Shown in pieces: positions 51,686 to 60,795 of a DNA stretch of 64,000 nt. The notes beneath the pieces are model-generated. The model saw only the letters and a list, made by a program, of their open reading frames with translations, made no database searches and was not told the DNA's origin. The translations under genes were made by a program, and so were the position numbers. Where the stretch lies: positions 1,339,955 to 1,403,954 of the forward strand of contig NZ_SPUI01000003.1 in assembly GCF_004522095.1 (NCBI RefSeq), read 5' to 3'. The first letter of the stretch is position 1. Each line of letters starts with the position of its first letter. This DNA comes from Nocardioides sp. 503. Lineage in GTDB: Bacteria > Actinomycetota > Actinomycetes > Propionibacteriales > Nocardioidaceae.

Positions 51686-52701
51686 TGAGCGGCCTTGCTC
51701 GCCACCAGCTCGGCCATGCCCGGCTGGGCGAAGTGGCAGGCCACCATGTGCTTCTCGCCGTCGGTGCCGACGTCGCGGAACTCGGGCTTGTCGGTGGCGC
51801 AGATGTCCTGCGCCAGGGGGCAGCGGGTGCGGAAGACGCAGCCGCTGGGCGGGTTGAGCGGGCTGGGGACGTCGCCCTTGAGCAGGACGTGCTTGCGGTT
51901 GCGCTCCACGTCGGGGTCCGGGATCGGCACCGCCGACATCAGCGCCACCGTGTAGGGGTGCTGCGGGTCGTTGTAGACGGTGTCGCGCGACGCCAGCTCC
52001 ATGGGCCGGCCGAGGTACATCACCAGGATCCGGTCGGAGATGTGGTGCACGGCCGACAGGTCGTGGGAGATGAAGAGGTAGGACAGGTCGCGCTCGCGCT
52101 GCAGCTCGCGGAAGAGGTTGAGCACCTGCGCGCGGATGGAGACGTCCAGGGCGGCGGTGGGCTCGTCGCAGATGATCAGGTCCGGCTCGACGGCCAGGGC
52201 CCGGGCGATGCCGATGCGCTGGCGCTGCCCGCCGGAGAACTCGTGGGGGTAGCGGTCCAGCGCCGACTCCGGCATGCCGACCAGGCCGAGCAGCTCGGCC
52301 ACGCGCTCGCGGTGCTGGGCCTTGGGCAGCGTCTCGTGCACCAGCAGCGGCTCGGCGACGATCTGGCCCACGGTCATGCGCATGTTGAGCGAGGAGGTCG
52401 GGTCCTGGAAGACCATCTGCGTACGCCGCCGGGCGGCACGCACCTGCCGGTTCTTGAGCTTGGTGAGGTCGACGCCGTCCAGCATGATCGAGCCCGCCGT
52501 GGCCTTCACCAGGCCCTGGATCGCCAGGCCGGTGGTGGACTTGCCGCAGCCGGACTCGCCGACCACGCCCACGGTCTCGCCGTGCCCGATGGAGAAGTCC
52601 AGGCCGTCGACGGCCTTGACGACGCCGGAGCCGCCGCGGGCGCCGGCCTTGGCGTTGAAGTGGACGGCGAGGTCGGTGACCTCGAGCAGGGCGTCAGGCA
52701 T
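51682..52701 (-). CDS. Dipeptide-type ABC transporter ATPase (DppF/OppF)
   Basis: A 339-residue ATPase: Walker A GESGCGKST (48-56), signature FSGGQRQR, Walker B LIICDEP. The C-terminal oligopeptide-transporter extension has Cys-rich GCVFRTRCPLAQDIC, as in the iron-sulfur-binding tail of this family. It overlaps the DppD-like gene by 8 bp. Confidence 0.95.
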   Translation of the reverse strand: MPDALLEVTDLAVHFNAKAGARGGSGVVKAVDGLDFSIGHGETVGVVGESGCGKSTTGLAIQGLVKATAGSIMLDGVDLTKLKNRQVRAARRRTQMVFQDPTSSLNMRMTVGQIVAEPLLVHETLPKAQHRERVAELLGLVGMPESALDRYPHEFSGGQRQRIGIARALAVEPDLIICDEPTAALDVSIRAQVLNLFRELQRERDLSYLFISHDLSAVHHISDRILVMYLGRPMELASRDTVYNDPQHPYTVALMSAVPIPDPDVERNRKHVLLKGDVPSPLNPPSGCVFRTRCPLAQDICATDKPEFRDVGTDGEKHMVACHFAQPGMAELVASKAAQ

Positions 52702-53734
52702 GGGTCCTCGCCTCGTCGGCGGCGACGAAGCACGCCGCCTGGTGTCGGGGGGCCACGTCCACGAGCTCGGGCATCCGGCTCAGGCAGCGGTCCTCGCGCA
52801 CGTCGCAGCGCGCGTAGAAGGGGCATCCGGGGGGCAGGTCGACCAGGCTCGGCGGGAGCCCGGGGATGGAGACCAGGTCGTTGCGGTCAGGGTCGCGCAG
52901 CCGCGGCACCGAGCCCAGCAGCGCGCGCGTGTAGGGGTGGCGCGGGTCGTGGAAGATCTCGCGCACGGGCCCCTGCTCGATGATCGAGCCGGCGTACATG
53001 ACGGCCACCCGGTCGGCCAGGCCGGCGACCACGCCGAGGTCGTGGGAGACCCACACGATGGACAGGTCCTGGAAGGACCGGACCAGCTCGAGGATCTGGG
53101 CCTGGACGGTGACGTCGAGGGCGGTCGTGGGCTCGTCGGCGATGAGGACCTTGGGCTCGCCCGCCAGGGCCATCGCGATCATGGCCCGCTGGCGCATGCC
53201 GCCGGAGAGCTGGTGGGGGTACTGGTCCACCCGCTGCTGGGGGTCGGGGACGCCGACGCGCTCCAGCATCTCGATCGACAGCGCGCGCGCCTGCTTCTTG
53301 GAGAGCCCGCGGTGGCGGCGTACGCCCTCGCTGATCTGGCGACCCACGGTGAGGATCGGGTTGAAGGCGCTCAGGGAGTCCTGGAAGACCATCGAGATGT
53401 CGCGGCCCAGGACGTCGCGCAGCTCCTTGCGGGACAGCGAGAACAGGTCGACGCCGTCGACGAGCACCCGTCCGCCCGTCGTGCGCGACGGAGGCGTGGG
53501 CAGCAGGCGCAGCGCCGCGAGCAGGGTCGCGGTCTTGCCCGAGCCGGACTCGCCGACGATCGCCAGGCACTCGCCGGGCGCGACGGAGAACCCGACGTGG
53601 TTGACGGCCTTGGCGACGCCGGCGTTGGTGCGGAACTCGACCTGCAGGTCGTCGACCTCGAAGATCGGCTTCACGCCGGTGGGCGTCAGCGTCGTGGTCT
53701 CGGGGCCGGTCGTGAGGGGAGGCGTGGTGCTCAT
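52694..53734 (-). CDS. Dipeptide-type ABC transporter ATPase (DppD/OppD)
   Basis: A 346-residue ATPase: Walker A GESGSGKTA, signature LSGGMRQR, Walker B LIADEP and a Cys-rich C-terminal tail (GCPFYARCDVREDRC). Overlaps the upstream permease gene by 4 bp. Forms the ATPase heterodimer with the DppF-like protein. Confidence 0.95.
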   Translation of the reverse strand: MSTTPPLTTGPETTTLTPTGVKPIFEVDDLQVEFRTNAGVAKAVNHVGFSVAPGECLAIVGESGSGKTATLLAALRLLPTPPSRTTGGRVLVDGVDLFSLSRKELRDVLGRDISMVFQDSLSAFNPILTVGRQISEGVRRHRGLSKKQARALSIEMLERVGVPDPQQRVDQYPHQLSGGMRQRAMIAMALAGEPKVLIADEPTTALDVTVQAQILELVRSFQDLSIVWVSHDLGVVAGLADRVAVMYAGSIIEQGPVREIFHDPRHPYTRALLGSVPRLRDPDRNDLVSIPGLPPSLVDLPPGCPFYARCDVREDRCLSRMPELVDVAPRHQAACFVAADEARTHA

Positions 53735-54750
53735 GCGGCGCGCTCACCCGCCTTGCCCAGGAACGTGCGGCGCAGGATGCGGGACATCGCCCCGCCGCCC
53801 TTGCTCCGCTGGGTGCGCATCTGGGGGTCGAACCGGTCTCGCATCGCGTCTCCGATGAAGTTGAAGGCGAGCACCATCGACAGGATCGCCAGGCCCGGGA
53901 AGAGGCCGAGCCACCAGCTGTCGATGCGCGACTGCGCCTCGCTGACCATGGCGCCCCACTCCGGGGTGGGGGGCACCGCGCCCACGCCGATGAAGCTCAG
54001 GCCGGCGGCCAGGAGGATGACCATGCCGAGGTCGACGGTGGCCTTGACGAGGATCGGCTGCAGGCCGAAGGGGAGCACGTGCACCCGGAAGACCCGGGCC
54101 CGCGAGCAGCCGATCGACTGCGCCGCGAGGACGTGCAGGTTGTTGCGGATCGAGAGGACCTGGCCGCGCATCAGTCGCGTGTACTCCGGCCAGGTCACGG
54201 CCGCGATCGAGATCACCACGTTGGTGGTGCTGGGGCCGAGCGCGGCGGCGATGGCCAGGGCCAGCACGATCGCGGGGAAGGACAGCACGATGTCGCTGAT
54301 CCGCATGATGACCTCGTCGGCGATCCCGCCGAGGAAGCCGGCCACGGCGCCGATGAGGCAGCCGATGGCGACCGAGACCGCGACCGTGATGAGCGCGATG
54401 GGCAGCGAGAGCCGGGCGCCGTACATGACCCGGGCGAAGACGTCGCGGCCCAGGTTGTCGGTGCCGAACCAGTGCTCGCCGCCGGGGCCGGCGAGCCGGC
54501 CCTGGAGGTCCTGGTCGGTCACGGGGTCGAACGGCGTCCACCACGGGATGGTGATCGCGATGAGGACCCACAGCAGCACGAGGGTCACGCCGATGTTGAA
54601 GGCGAGCCGGCCGCCACCGCCGCCGCGGTCGGCCTTGCTCAGCGCGAACGTCGGGGTCACGGGCGCCCCGGACATCGTCTCGCCTGGGCCGGCGAGCGCG
54701 ACCGGGGAGGTCGCGTCGGTCGCGTCGCCAGGACGCTGCATGTCCGTCAT
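53731..54750 (-). CDS. Dipeptide-type ABC transporter permease (DppC)
   Basis: A 339-residue inner-membrane subunit with an N-terminal OppC-like segment and about six membrane helices. The EAA loop region reads YTRLMRGQVLSIRNNLHVLAA, with AQSIGCSR following. Starts one base after the DppB-like stop codon on the minus strand. Confidence 0.95.
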   Translation of the reverse strand: MTDMQRPGDATDATSPVALAGPGETMSGAPVTPTFALSKADRGGGGGRLAFNIGVTLVLLWVLIAITIPWWTPFDPVTDQDLQGRLAGPGGEHWFGTDNLGRDVFARVMYGARLSLPIALITVAVSVAIGCLIGAVAGFLGGIADEVIMRISDIVLSFPAIVLALAIAAALGPSTTNVVISIAAVTWPEYTRLMRGQVLSIRNNLHVLAAQSIGCSRARVFRVHVLPFGLQPILVKATVDLGMVILLAAGLSFIGVGAVPPTPEWGAMVSEAQSRIDSWWLGLFPGLAILSMVLAFNFIGDAMRDRFDPQMRTQRSKGGGAMSRILRRTFLGKAGERAA

Positions 54751-54751
54751 G

Positions 54752-55777
54752 TCATTCCCCCAGCCGGATGCGTGGATCGAGGGCGGCGTAGACGATGTCC
54801 ACCACCGCGTTGGTGACGACGTAGACCGCGCCGATGAGCACCGTCACGCCGAGGATGGCCTGGTAGTCGAGGGCCTTGGCCGCGTCGACGGCGTAGCGCC
54901 CGATGCCCGGCCACGAGAAGACGGTCTCGGTCAGCACCGCGCCGGCCAGCAGCCCGCCGATGGCCAGGCCGAGGACGGTCACGGTGGGGATCAGCGCGTT
55001 GGGCAGGATGTGGAACTGCAGCAGGGTGCGCGCCGAGACGCCCTTGGAGCGCGCCGTCACCAGGTGCGGCGCGCGCAGCACCTCGAGCATGGAGGCGCGG
55101 GTCATCCGGGCGAGCAGGCCCAGGAAGAACGAGCCCAGGACGAACGCCGGCAGCAGCAGGTGCCGCATCGCGTCCCACATGGTGCCGAAGTCGCCGGTGA
55201 TGAGGGCGTCGAAGGTGTAGAGGCCGGTGATGTGCGTCGGCGGCTCGAAGTCGCGGCCGAGGCGTCCCTCCGGGCCGGGCAGCACGTCGAAGCGCAGATA
55301 GAAGACCTGGAGGCCGATGATGCCGAGCCAGAAGACCGGCACGCCGGAGGCCACCAGGGCGATCGTGCGGACCACGAGGTCGGGCCACTTGTTGTGGTAG
55401 AACGCCGCGACCGAGCCGAGCACGAGGCCCAGCACGCCGGCGACGACGATCGCGGCCAGCGCCAGCTCGACGGTGGCCGGGAAGAACTCGAGCAGGTCGT
55501 CGGCCACGCCGCGCCGGGTCAGCGTCGACTGGCCCATGTCGCCGGTGACGAGGTGCTGCAGGTAGACCCAGAAGCGCTCGTAGATCGGCGCGTCCAGCCC
55601 CCACTCCTTCTCGTACGCCGCCCGCGCGACCGGGTCGCTGCCCCCGACGTCGCCGAGGAGACGGGCCAGCGGGTCACCCGGCAGGTAGTTCGCCAGCACG
55701 AAGGCCACGACGAGCAGGCCCAGCAGGGTGGGAAGGGCGAGGAGCAGGCGGCGTGCCGCGAACCGTACGAGTCCCAC
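54752..55777 (-). CDS. Dipeptide-type ABC transporter permease (DppB)
   Basis: A 341-residue permease, first gene of the minus-strand operon. N-terminal VRFAARRLLLALPTLLGLLV, YLPGDP motif near residue 30, and about six membrane helices (TRASMLEVLRAPHLVTARSKG forms the coupling loop). No substrate-binding protein gene is in this operon, unlike usual Dpp/Opp sets. Transcribed from an AT-rich promoter shared with the divergent transketolase genes. Confidence 0.95.
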   Translation of the reverse strand: MGLVRFAARRLLLALPTLLGLLVVAFVLANYLPGDPLARLLGDVGGSDPVARAAYEKEWGLDAPIYERFWVYLQHLVTGDMGQSTLTRRGVADDLLEFFPATVELALAAIVVAGVLGLVLGSVAAFYHNKWPDLVVRTIALVASGVPVFWLGIIGLQVFYLRFDVLPGPEGRLGRDFEPPTHITGLYTFDALITGDFGTMWDAMRHLLLPAFVLGSFFLGLLARMTRASMLEVLRAPHLVTARSKGVSARTLLQFHILPNALIPTVTVLGLAIGGLLAGAVLTETVFSWPGIGRYAVDAAKALDYQAILGVTVLIGAVYVVTNAVVDIVYAALDPRIRLGE

Positions 55778-55799
55778 GTGCGATGTCCTCCGACAGCCA

Positions 55800-55828
55800 T
55801 AGAATTTGTAGATTGATTATCCTATAGT
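55800..55828. promoter_or_regulatory. AT-rich divergent promoter/operator of the catabolic island
   Basis: The 137-bp gap between the importer operon and the transketolase operon holds a sharp AT-rich island. It includes TATAGT (55823-55828, plus-strand -10-like) and GATAAT (minus-strand reading of 55816-55821). TAGATTGATTATCCTA is an imperfect dyad with 10 of 16 positions symmetric. Likely control point for both arms by the island's GntR protein (inference). Confidence 0.45.
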
Positions 55829-55914
55829 GAGGTGACCCAGACCATAAGTCAACGACCTGGTCCGGGCCCTGACACGCAGTCGCGGCCCGATCGCCGGCCA
55901 CCCCAGGAGGTCCC

Positions 55915-56793
55915 GTGCGGCACCCCGAAGACACGCAGCCACCCACGCCCGACCAGCTGGCGCTGCTGGCGGACCGCGCCACCTTCATCCGCTCGGAGAC
56001 GGTACGCCTCGCTGCGATCGCGGGTGCCGGCCACTACACCTCGGTGTTCTCGATCGCGGAGATCCTCGCGACGCTCTACTACGGCCAGCTGCGGCTCACG
56101 CCGGACGAGCCGCGCGACCCCGACCGCGACCGGGTGATCCTCAGCAAGGGCCACGCGGCCATCGGGCTCTACCCGGTCCTGGCGGACCTCGGCTACTTCG
56201 AGCCGTCCGCGCTCGACGACTACACCCGGCTCGGCTCGCCGTTCGGCGACCACCCCGACATGAAGAAGGTGCCGGGCATCGACTTCAGCTCCGGCTCGCT
56301 CGGGCACGGTCTCTCGATCGGCGTCGGCATGGCCCTGGGCGGGCGCCTCGGCGGCCGCGACTACCGCACCTGGGTGCTGCTCGGCGACGCCGAGCTCAAC
56401 GAGGGCCAGGTGTGGGAGGCCGCGATGAGCGCCGCCCACTTCGGCCTGGGCAACCTGGTCGCCGTGGTCGACAACAACCAGCTCGGCATCGACGGGATGA
56501 CCCGCGACACGATGGCCGTCGAGCCGCTGCGCGAGCGCTTCGAGAGCTTCGGCTGGGAGGTGCAGCGCGTCGACGGCCACGACGTGGGCGCCCTGCTGGC
56601 GGCGTACGCCGCGCTGCCGGACACCGCTCACCGCGTCCCGCAGGTGATCGTCGCCGACACCGTCAAGGGCCGGGGCGTGCGTGCCATGGAGTACAGCCCC
56701 GACTGGCACGTCGGCAACCTGGTCGGCGAGGACTACGACGACGTCATGGCCGAGATCGCGGCCGGTCTGCGACCCCTGGAGGCACGCGCATGA
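55915..56793 (+). CDS. Transketolase, N-terminal (TPP-binding) subunit
   Basis: A 292-residue first half of a split transketolase. The diphosphate-binding motif is GDAELNEGQVWEAAM...VAVVDNN (GDGELNEG in most relatives), with SKGHAAIGLYPVLA and SSGSLGHGLSIG upstream. The GTG start has AGGAGG in front. The second half follows with a 4-bp ATGA overlap. Split transketolases are common in catabolic clusters, where they cleave or transfer two-carbon units on specialised sugars. Confidence 0.95.
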   Translation: MRHPEDTQPPTPDQLALLADRATFIRSETVRLAAIAGAGHYTSVFSIAEILATLYYGQLRLTPDEPRDPDRDRVILSKGHAAIGLYPVLADLGYFEPSALDDYTRLGSPFGDHPDMKKVPGIDFSSGSLGHGLSIGVGMALGGRLGGRDYRTWVLLGDAELNEGQVWEAAMSAAHFGLGNLVAVVDNNQLGIDGMTRDTMAVEPLRERFESFGWEVQRVDGHDVGALLAAYAALPDTAHRVPQVIVADTVKGRGVRAMEYSPDWHVGNLVGEDYDDVMAEIAAGLRPLEARA

Positions 56794-57872
56794 GCGAGGA
56801 CACCACCACCCTGCCCGAGGGCGCGGCCCCCGACGCCGCCGCGGCCGCCGCGGAGGCGGCGCAGGAGCAGTCCGACATCTTCAACGGCACCGGCCGGACC
56901 GGGCTGCGCAACGCCCGCTCCTCCGACGGCAACGACACCCGCGCCATCCCGGCGTTCGTGTTCGGCGAGGAGCTCGCCGACCTCGCCGACGTCGACCCGC
57001 GCGTGGTCGTGCTGACCGCCGACCTGGCGCGCGCCAACCGCGCCGTGGACTTCGCCGAGCGCCACCCCGACCGGTTCTTCAACGTCGGGATCGCCGAGAA
57101 GAACATGATCACGGTGGCGGCGGGGCTCGCGTCGTGCGGCTACGTGCCGTTCGCCGCGACGTTCGCGTCGTTCGCCGCCCTGCTCGGCTGCGAGCAGATC
57201 CGCACCGACTGCGCCTACCCGAAGATGCCGGTGCGGGTGGTCGGCCACCACTCCGGGGTGTCCATGGGGTTCTACGGCACCAGCCACCACAGCCCCGAGG
57301 ACCTCGGGATCATGCGGACCATCGCCGACCTCACCGTCGTCTGCGCCACCGACGCCAACCACCTCCGCGCGCTCCTGCGCGCGAGCCTGGACCACCCGGG
57401 GGCGATGTACCTGCGCCTGGGCCGCGGCCGTGACCGCGACGTCTACGACGAGGTGCCCGACCTGACCATCGGCAAGGCCATCACGGTGCGGCCCGGCGAC
57501 GACCTCACGATCATCGCGACCGGCACCGAGGTCGAGCCGTCGCTGCGCGCCGCCGAGGCGCTGGCGGAGTCGGGGCACAGTGTCGGGGTGATCGACATGT
57601 TCACCGTCAGCCCGCTGGACACCGAGGCCGTGCTCAGCGCCGCCGCGCGCACCGGCGCGGTCCTCACCGTCGAGGAGGCCAACGTGACCAACGGCCTCGG
57701 CACCGCGGTCGCGGAGTGCCTCTTCCAGTCCGGGACGGGTCAGCCCGTCCGCTTCCGCAAGGTCGGCATCCCCGATGCCTACGTGCCCGTCGGGCCTCCG
57801 GCCGCGCTCTACGCCCACTACGGGCTGGACGCCGCCGGCATCACGAAGACCGCCAAGGAGATGCTCGTATGA
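56790..57872 (+). CDS. Transketolase, C-terminal subunit
   Basis: A 360-residue second half of the split transketolase. The pyrimidine-binding domain has the catalytic Glu in NVGIAEKNM, and GHHSGVSMGFYGTSHHS. The C-terminal domain reads VGVIDMFTVSPLDTEAV. An unusual Ala/Glu-rich 45-residue N-terminal extension precedes the conserved start, IPAFVFGEEL. Overlaps both neighbours by 4 bp, so it is translationally coupled to the N-half and to the aminotransferase. Confidence 0.94.
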   Translation: MSEDTTTLPEGAAPDAAAAAAEAAQEQSDIFNGTGRTGLRNARSSDGNDTRAIPAFVFGEELADLADVDPRVVVLTADLARANRAVDFAERHPDRFFNVGIAEKNMITVAAGLASCGYVPFAATFASFAALLGCEQIRTDCAYPKMPVRVVGHHSGVSMGFYGTSHHSPEDLGIMRTIADLTVVCATDANHLRALLRASLDHPGAMYLRLGRGRDRDVYDEVPDLTIGKAITVRPGDDLTIIATGTEVEPSLRAAEALAESGHSVGVIDMFTVSPLDTEAVLSAAARTGAVLTVEEANVTNGLGTAVAECLFQSGTGQPVRFRKVGIPDAYVPVGPPAALYAHYGLDAAGITKTAKEMLV

Positions 57873-59107
57873 CCACGACCCAGACCACCAGCACCGACCA
57901 GGCGCTGCGCGCCCGCGCCCGCGGCGTGATCCCCGGTGGCATGTACGGCCACATGTCGATGGGCCCGATGCCGCCGTCGTACCCGCAGTTCATGGCGCGG
58001 GGCGAGGGCGCGCGGCTGTGGGACGTCGACGGGCGCGAGTACGTCGACCTCATGTGCGGCTGGGGGACCATCGTCCTGGGCCGCCAGCACCAGGAGGTGG
58101 ACGCCGCCGTCGCGGCCCAGCTCGGCAACGGCGACTGTCTCAACGGCCCCGGCCCGGTCATGGTCGACCTGGCCGAGCTGCTGGTCGAGACGATCCCCAG
58201 CGCGGACTGGTCGATGTTCGCCAAGAACGGCACCGACGCGACGACCATGTCGGTGACGATCGCCCGTGCGGCGACCGGCCGTCGCCGGGTGCTGATGGCC
58301 AACGGCGCCTACCACGGTGCGGCGCCCTGGTGCACGCCCGGACCGTCCGGCGTGCTGCCCGAGGACCGCGCGTTCATCGACAAGTTCGACTACAACGACG
58401 TCGAGTCGCTGCGCGCCGCCGTGGCCGCGGCCGGCGACGACCTCGCCGCGATCATCGTGTCGCCGGTGCGCCAGGACAACCGCCGCGACCAGGAGCTCGC
58501 GCTGCCGGAGTTCGCCCGCGAGGTGCGCGAGCTGGCGACGTCCTCGGGCGCGGTGCTGATCCTCGACGACGTGCGCTGCGGCTTCCGCCTCGACGTGCGC
58601 GGCAGCTGGGAGCCGCTCGGGGTCCGCCCCGACCTCACCGCGTGGTCCAAGGCCATCGCCAACGGCCACCCGCTGGCCGCCGTGACCGGCATCGACAGCC
58701 TGGCCGAGGCGGCCTCGTCCATCTACACGACCGGGTCGTTCTGGTTCGCCCCGGCCGCGATGGCGGCCGCGATCACCACGATCACGCTGCTCCGCGACAC
58801 CGACGCCATGGCGCACACCCACCGGATGGCGCAGCTGATGCGCGACGGCATCGAGGAGCAGGCACGTCGCCACGGCCTGGAGATCCGCCAGTCCGGCCCG
58901 GCCGCGATGCCGCTGGTGCTCTTCGAGGGCGACACCGACCTGTCCACCGTGGCCTCCTGGGCCGACGAGTGCGTCAGCCGCGGGGTCTACCTGCACCCCT
59001 GGCACAACTGGTTCTACACCGCCGCGCACCAGCCCGAGGACATCGCCTGGGCGCTCGAGCGCACCGACGACGCGTTCGCGGCCGTCGCCGCGCGCCGTTC
59101 GGCGTAG
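57869..59107 (+). CDS. Class III (GSA-type) PLP aminotransferase
   Basis: A 412-residue fold-type I aminotransferase similar to glutamate-1-semialdehyde aminomutases. VIPGGMYGHMS near the N-terminus, KNGTDATTMSVTIARAATGR at the PLP phosphate site, Asp in ILDDVRCGFR, and the Schiff-base Lys261 in WSKAIANG. Coupled by ATGA overlap to the transketolase. Pairing with an importer and amide hydrolase suggests it removes an amino group from the imported compound (inference). Terminated by a repeat element and a hairpin downstream. Confidence 0.92.
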   Translation: MTTTQTTSTDQALRARARGVIPGGMYGHMSMGPMPPSYPQFMARGEGARLWDVDGREYVDLMCGWGTIVLGRQHQEVDAAVAAQLGNGDCLNGPGPVMVDLAELLVETIPSADWSMFAKNGTDATTMSVTIARAATGRRRVLMANGAYHGAAPWCTPGPSGVLPEDRAFIDKFDYNDVESLRAAVAAAGDDLAAIIVSPVRQDNRRDQELALPEFAREVRELATSSGAVLILDDVRCGFRLDVRGSWEPLGVRPDLTAWSKAIANGHPLAAVTGIDSLAEAASSIYTTGSFWFAPAAMAAAITTITLLRDTDAMAHTHRMAQLMRDGIEEQARRHGLEIRQSGPAAMPLVLFEGDTDLSTVASWADECVSRGVYLHPWHNWFYTAAHQPEDIAWALERTDDAFAAVAARRSA

Positions 59108-59111
59108 GCCG

Positions 59112-59173
59112 GCAGGTTTTTCAGCAGATGCTGAAAAACCTGCGCTTCTGGGCTGGAATTCTGGCCCAGAAGC
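59112..59173. repeat. Double-hairpin intergenic repeat, copy B
   Basis: Perfect 14-bp hairpin (GCAGGTTTTTCAGC/GCTGAAAAACCTGC, loop AGAT) followed immediately by a perfect 10-bp hairpin (GCTTCTGGGC/GCCCAGAAGC). Starts 4 bp after the aminotransferase stop codon. Matches copy A at 34826-34887 in order, spacing and most bases, and may also act as a terminator. Confidence 0.85.
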
Positions 59174-59236
59174 GACAGTACATGCCCAGAAGGTGCCTCC
59201 GCCGCGCGTCGTGGGGCTGACGCACCCGGCAGGAGA

Positions 59237-59283
59237 GACGACGAGGGGCGGCCCCGCACGGCGGGACCGCCCCTCTCGTCGTC
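59237..59283. terminator. Bidirectional terminator between aminotransferase and aldehyde dehydrogenase
   Basis: A long GC-rich stem (GACGACGAG plus GGGCGG, mirrored by CCGCCC plus CTCGTCGTC with a small bulge) lies in the 207-bp convergent gap. Confidence 0.7.
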
Positions 59284-59314
59284 CCCGGTCCGCGGCGCAG
59301 GGCCGCACGGGGGT

Positions 59315-60760
59315 TCAGCCCCGCGGGCGGAGCCCGGTGACGACGGCCTTGGAGTGGAGGTAGCCCTCGAGCGCCTCGGTGCCGTTCTCGGCGCCGATCC
59401 CGGACTCCTTGATCCCGCCGAAGGGGATCTGCGCGCCGCTCACGGCGACGGTGTTGACGCCGACGATGCCGACCTCGAGCAGCTCGGCGGCCCGGGTGGC
59501 GGTGGTGAGGTCGTCGGAGAAGAGGTAGCCCGCGAGCCCGTACGGCGTGCCGTTGGCGCGCGCGATCGCCTCGTCGAACGTCGCGAACGTCGCCACCGGG
59601 GCGATCGGCCCGAACGGCTCGGTCTGCATGATCGCCGCGCTCTCCGGCACCCCGCTGAGGACGGTGGGGGTGTAGAAGTAGCCGGCCGTGTCCTCGACCC
59701 GGTGCCCGCCGGTCCGCACCTGCGCGCCCTGGCGCACGGCGTCCTCGACGAGCTCGCCGGCACGCGCCAGCCCGCGGGCGCTGGCGAGCGGGCCGACGTC
59801 GGTGCCGTCGGCCAGGCCGGAGCCCACCGTCAGCGCCGCCGTGGCGGCGGTGAAGGACTCGAGGAACGCCTCGGCGATGGTGTCCTGGACGTAGAAGCGG
59901 GTCGCCGCGATGCACACCTGGCCGGCGTTGCGGAACTTGCCGGCGGCGCACAGCCGGCCCGCGAGCTCGGGGTCGGCGTCGCCGAAGACCAGGACCGGGG
60001 CGTGCCCGCCGAGCTCCATCGACACGTTCTTCACGCCCTGCGCGGCCAGCCCGAGCAGGTGCCTGCCCACGGGGACCGAGCCGGTCAGGCTCACCTTGCG
60101 GATGACCGACGAGCCGATGAGCTGCTCGCTGATGGCCGCGGGGTCGCCGGTCACGACGTTGAGCACGCCCGGCGGCAGGCCGGCGTCGGTGAGCGCGGTC
60201 GCCATGGCCAGCGCGGCGCCGGGCGCCTCCTCGGCGGGCTTGAGCACGACCGAGCAGCCGGCCGCCAGCGCGGGGGCGACCTTGCGGGCCGCGAGGAGGA
60301 CCGGGAAGTTCCACGGCGTGAACGCCGCCACGGGACCGATCGGCTGGCGCAGCACCTGCATCCGCTGGTCGGGGTTGCGCGAGGACACGGTGCGGCCGTA
60401 GATGCGGCGGGCCTCGTCGGCGTACCAGTCGAACTGCTCGACCGTCGCCTGGAGCTCCGCGCGGGCCTCGGCGAGCGGCTTGCCCTGCTCGCGGGTCAGC
60501 ATCGTGGCGATCTCGTCGGTGCGCTCGTCGAGGAGGGTGGCGGCCCGGCGCAGGACGCCGCTGCGCTCCCACGGGGTGACGGCCTTCCAGGCCTCCCAGC
60601 CGGTCGCCGACGACGCGAGCGCCCGGTCGAGGTCGGCCGCGCTCGCGCGGGGCGTGCTGGCGATCACCTCGCCGGTCGCGGGGTCCTCGATGTCGACGAC
60701 GGCGCCGTCGGAGGCGGCGACCTGGTCGCCGTCGATGAGCATGGCGTGGACGTGGGTCAT
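59315..60760 (-). CDS. NAD(P)-dependent aldehyde dehydrogenase
   Basis: A 481-residue succinate-semialdehyde-dehydrogenase-like enzyme. TPWNFP (about 145), LKPAEEAPG, the Glu in MELGGHAP, catalytic Cys in NAGQVCIA, and EPFGPIAP. GGAG precedes the ATG at 60760. Last gene of the aldolase-kinase-dehydrogenase operon on the minus strand. It probably oxidises the aldehyde made by the aldolase or transketolase steps. Confidence 0.95.
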   Translation of the reverse strand: MTHVHAMLIDGDQVAASDGAVVDIEDPATGEVIASTPRASAADLDRALASSATGWEAWKAVTPWERSGVLRRAATLLDERTDEIATMLTREQGKPLAEARAELQATVEQFDWYADEARRIYGRTVSSRNPDQRMQVLRQPIGPVAAFTPWNFPVLLAARKVAPALAAGCSVVLKPAEEAPGAALAMATALTDAGLPPGVLNVVTGDPAAISEQLIGSSVIRKVSLTGSVPVGRHLLGLAAQGVKNVSMELGGHAPVLVFGDADPELAGRLCAAGKFRNAGQVCIAATRFYVQDTIAEAFLESFTAATAALTVGSGLADGTDVGPLASARGLARAGELVEDAVRQGAQVRTGGHRVEDTAGYFYTPTVLSGVPESAAIMQTEPFGPIAPVATFATFDEAIARANGTPYGLAGYLFSDDLTTATRAAELLEVGIVGVNTVAVSGAQIPFGGIKESGIGAENGTEALEGYLHSKAVVTGLRPRG

Positions 60761-60795
60761 GGCAGGCGCTCCGCGGGTCGGTGGGGTGGGGTCGG

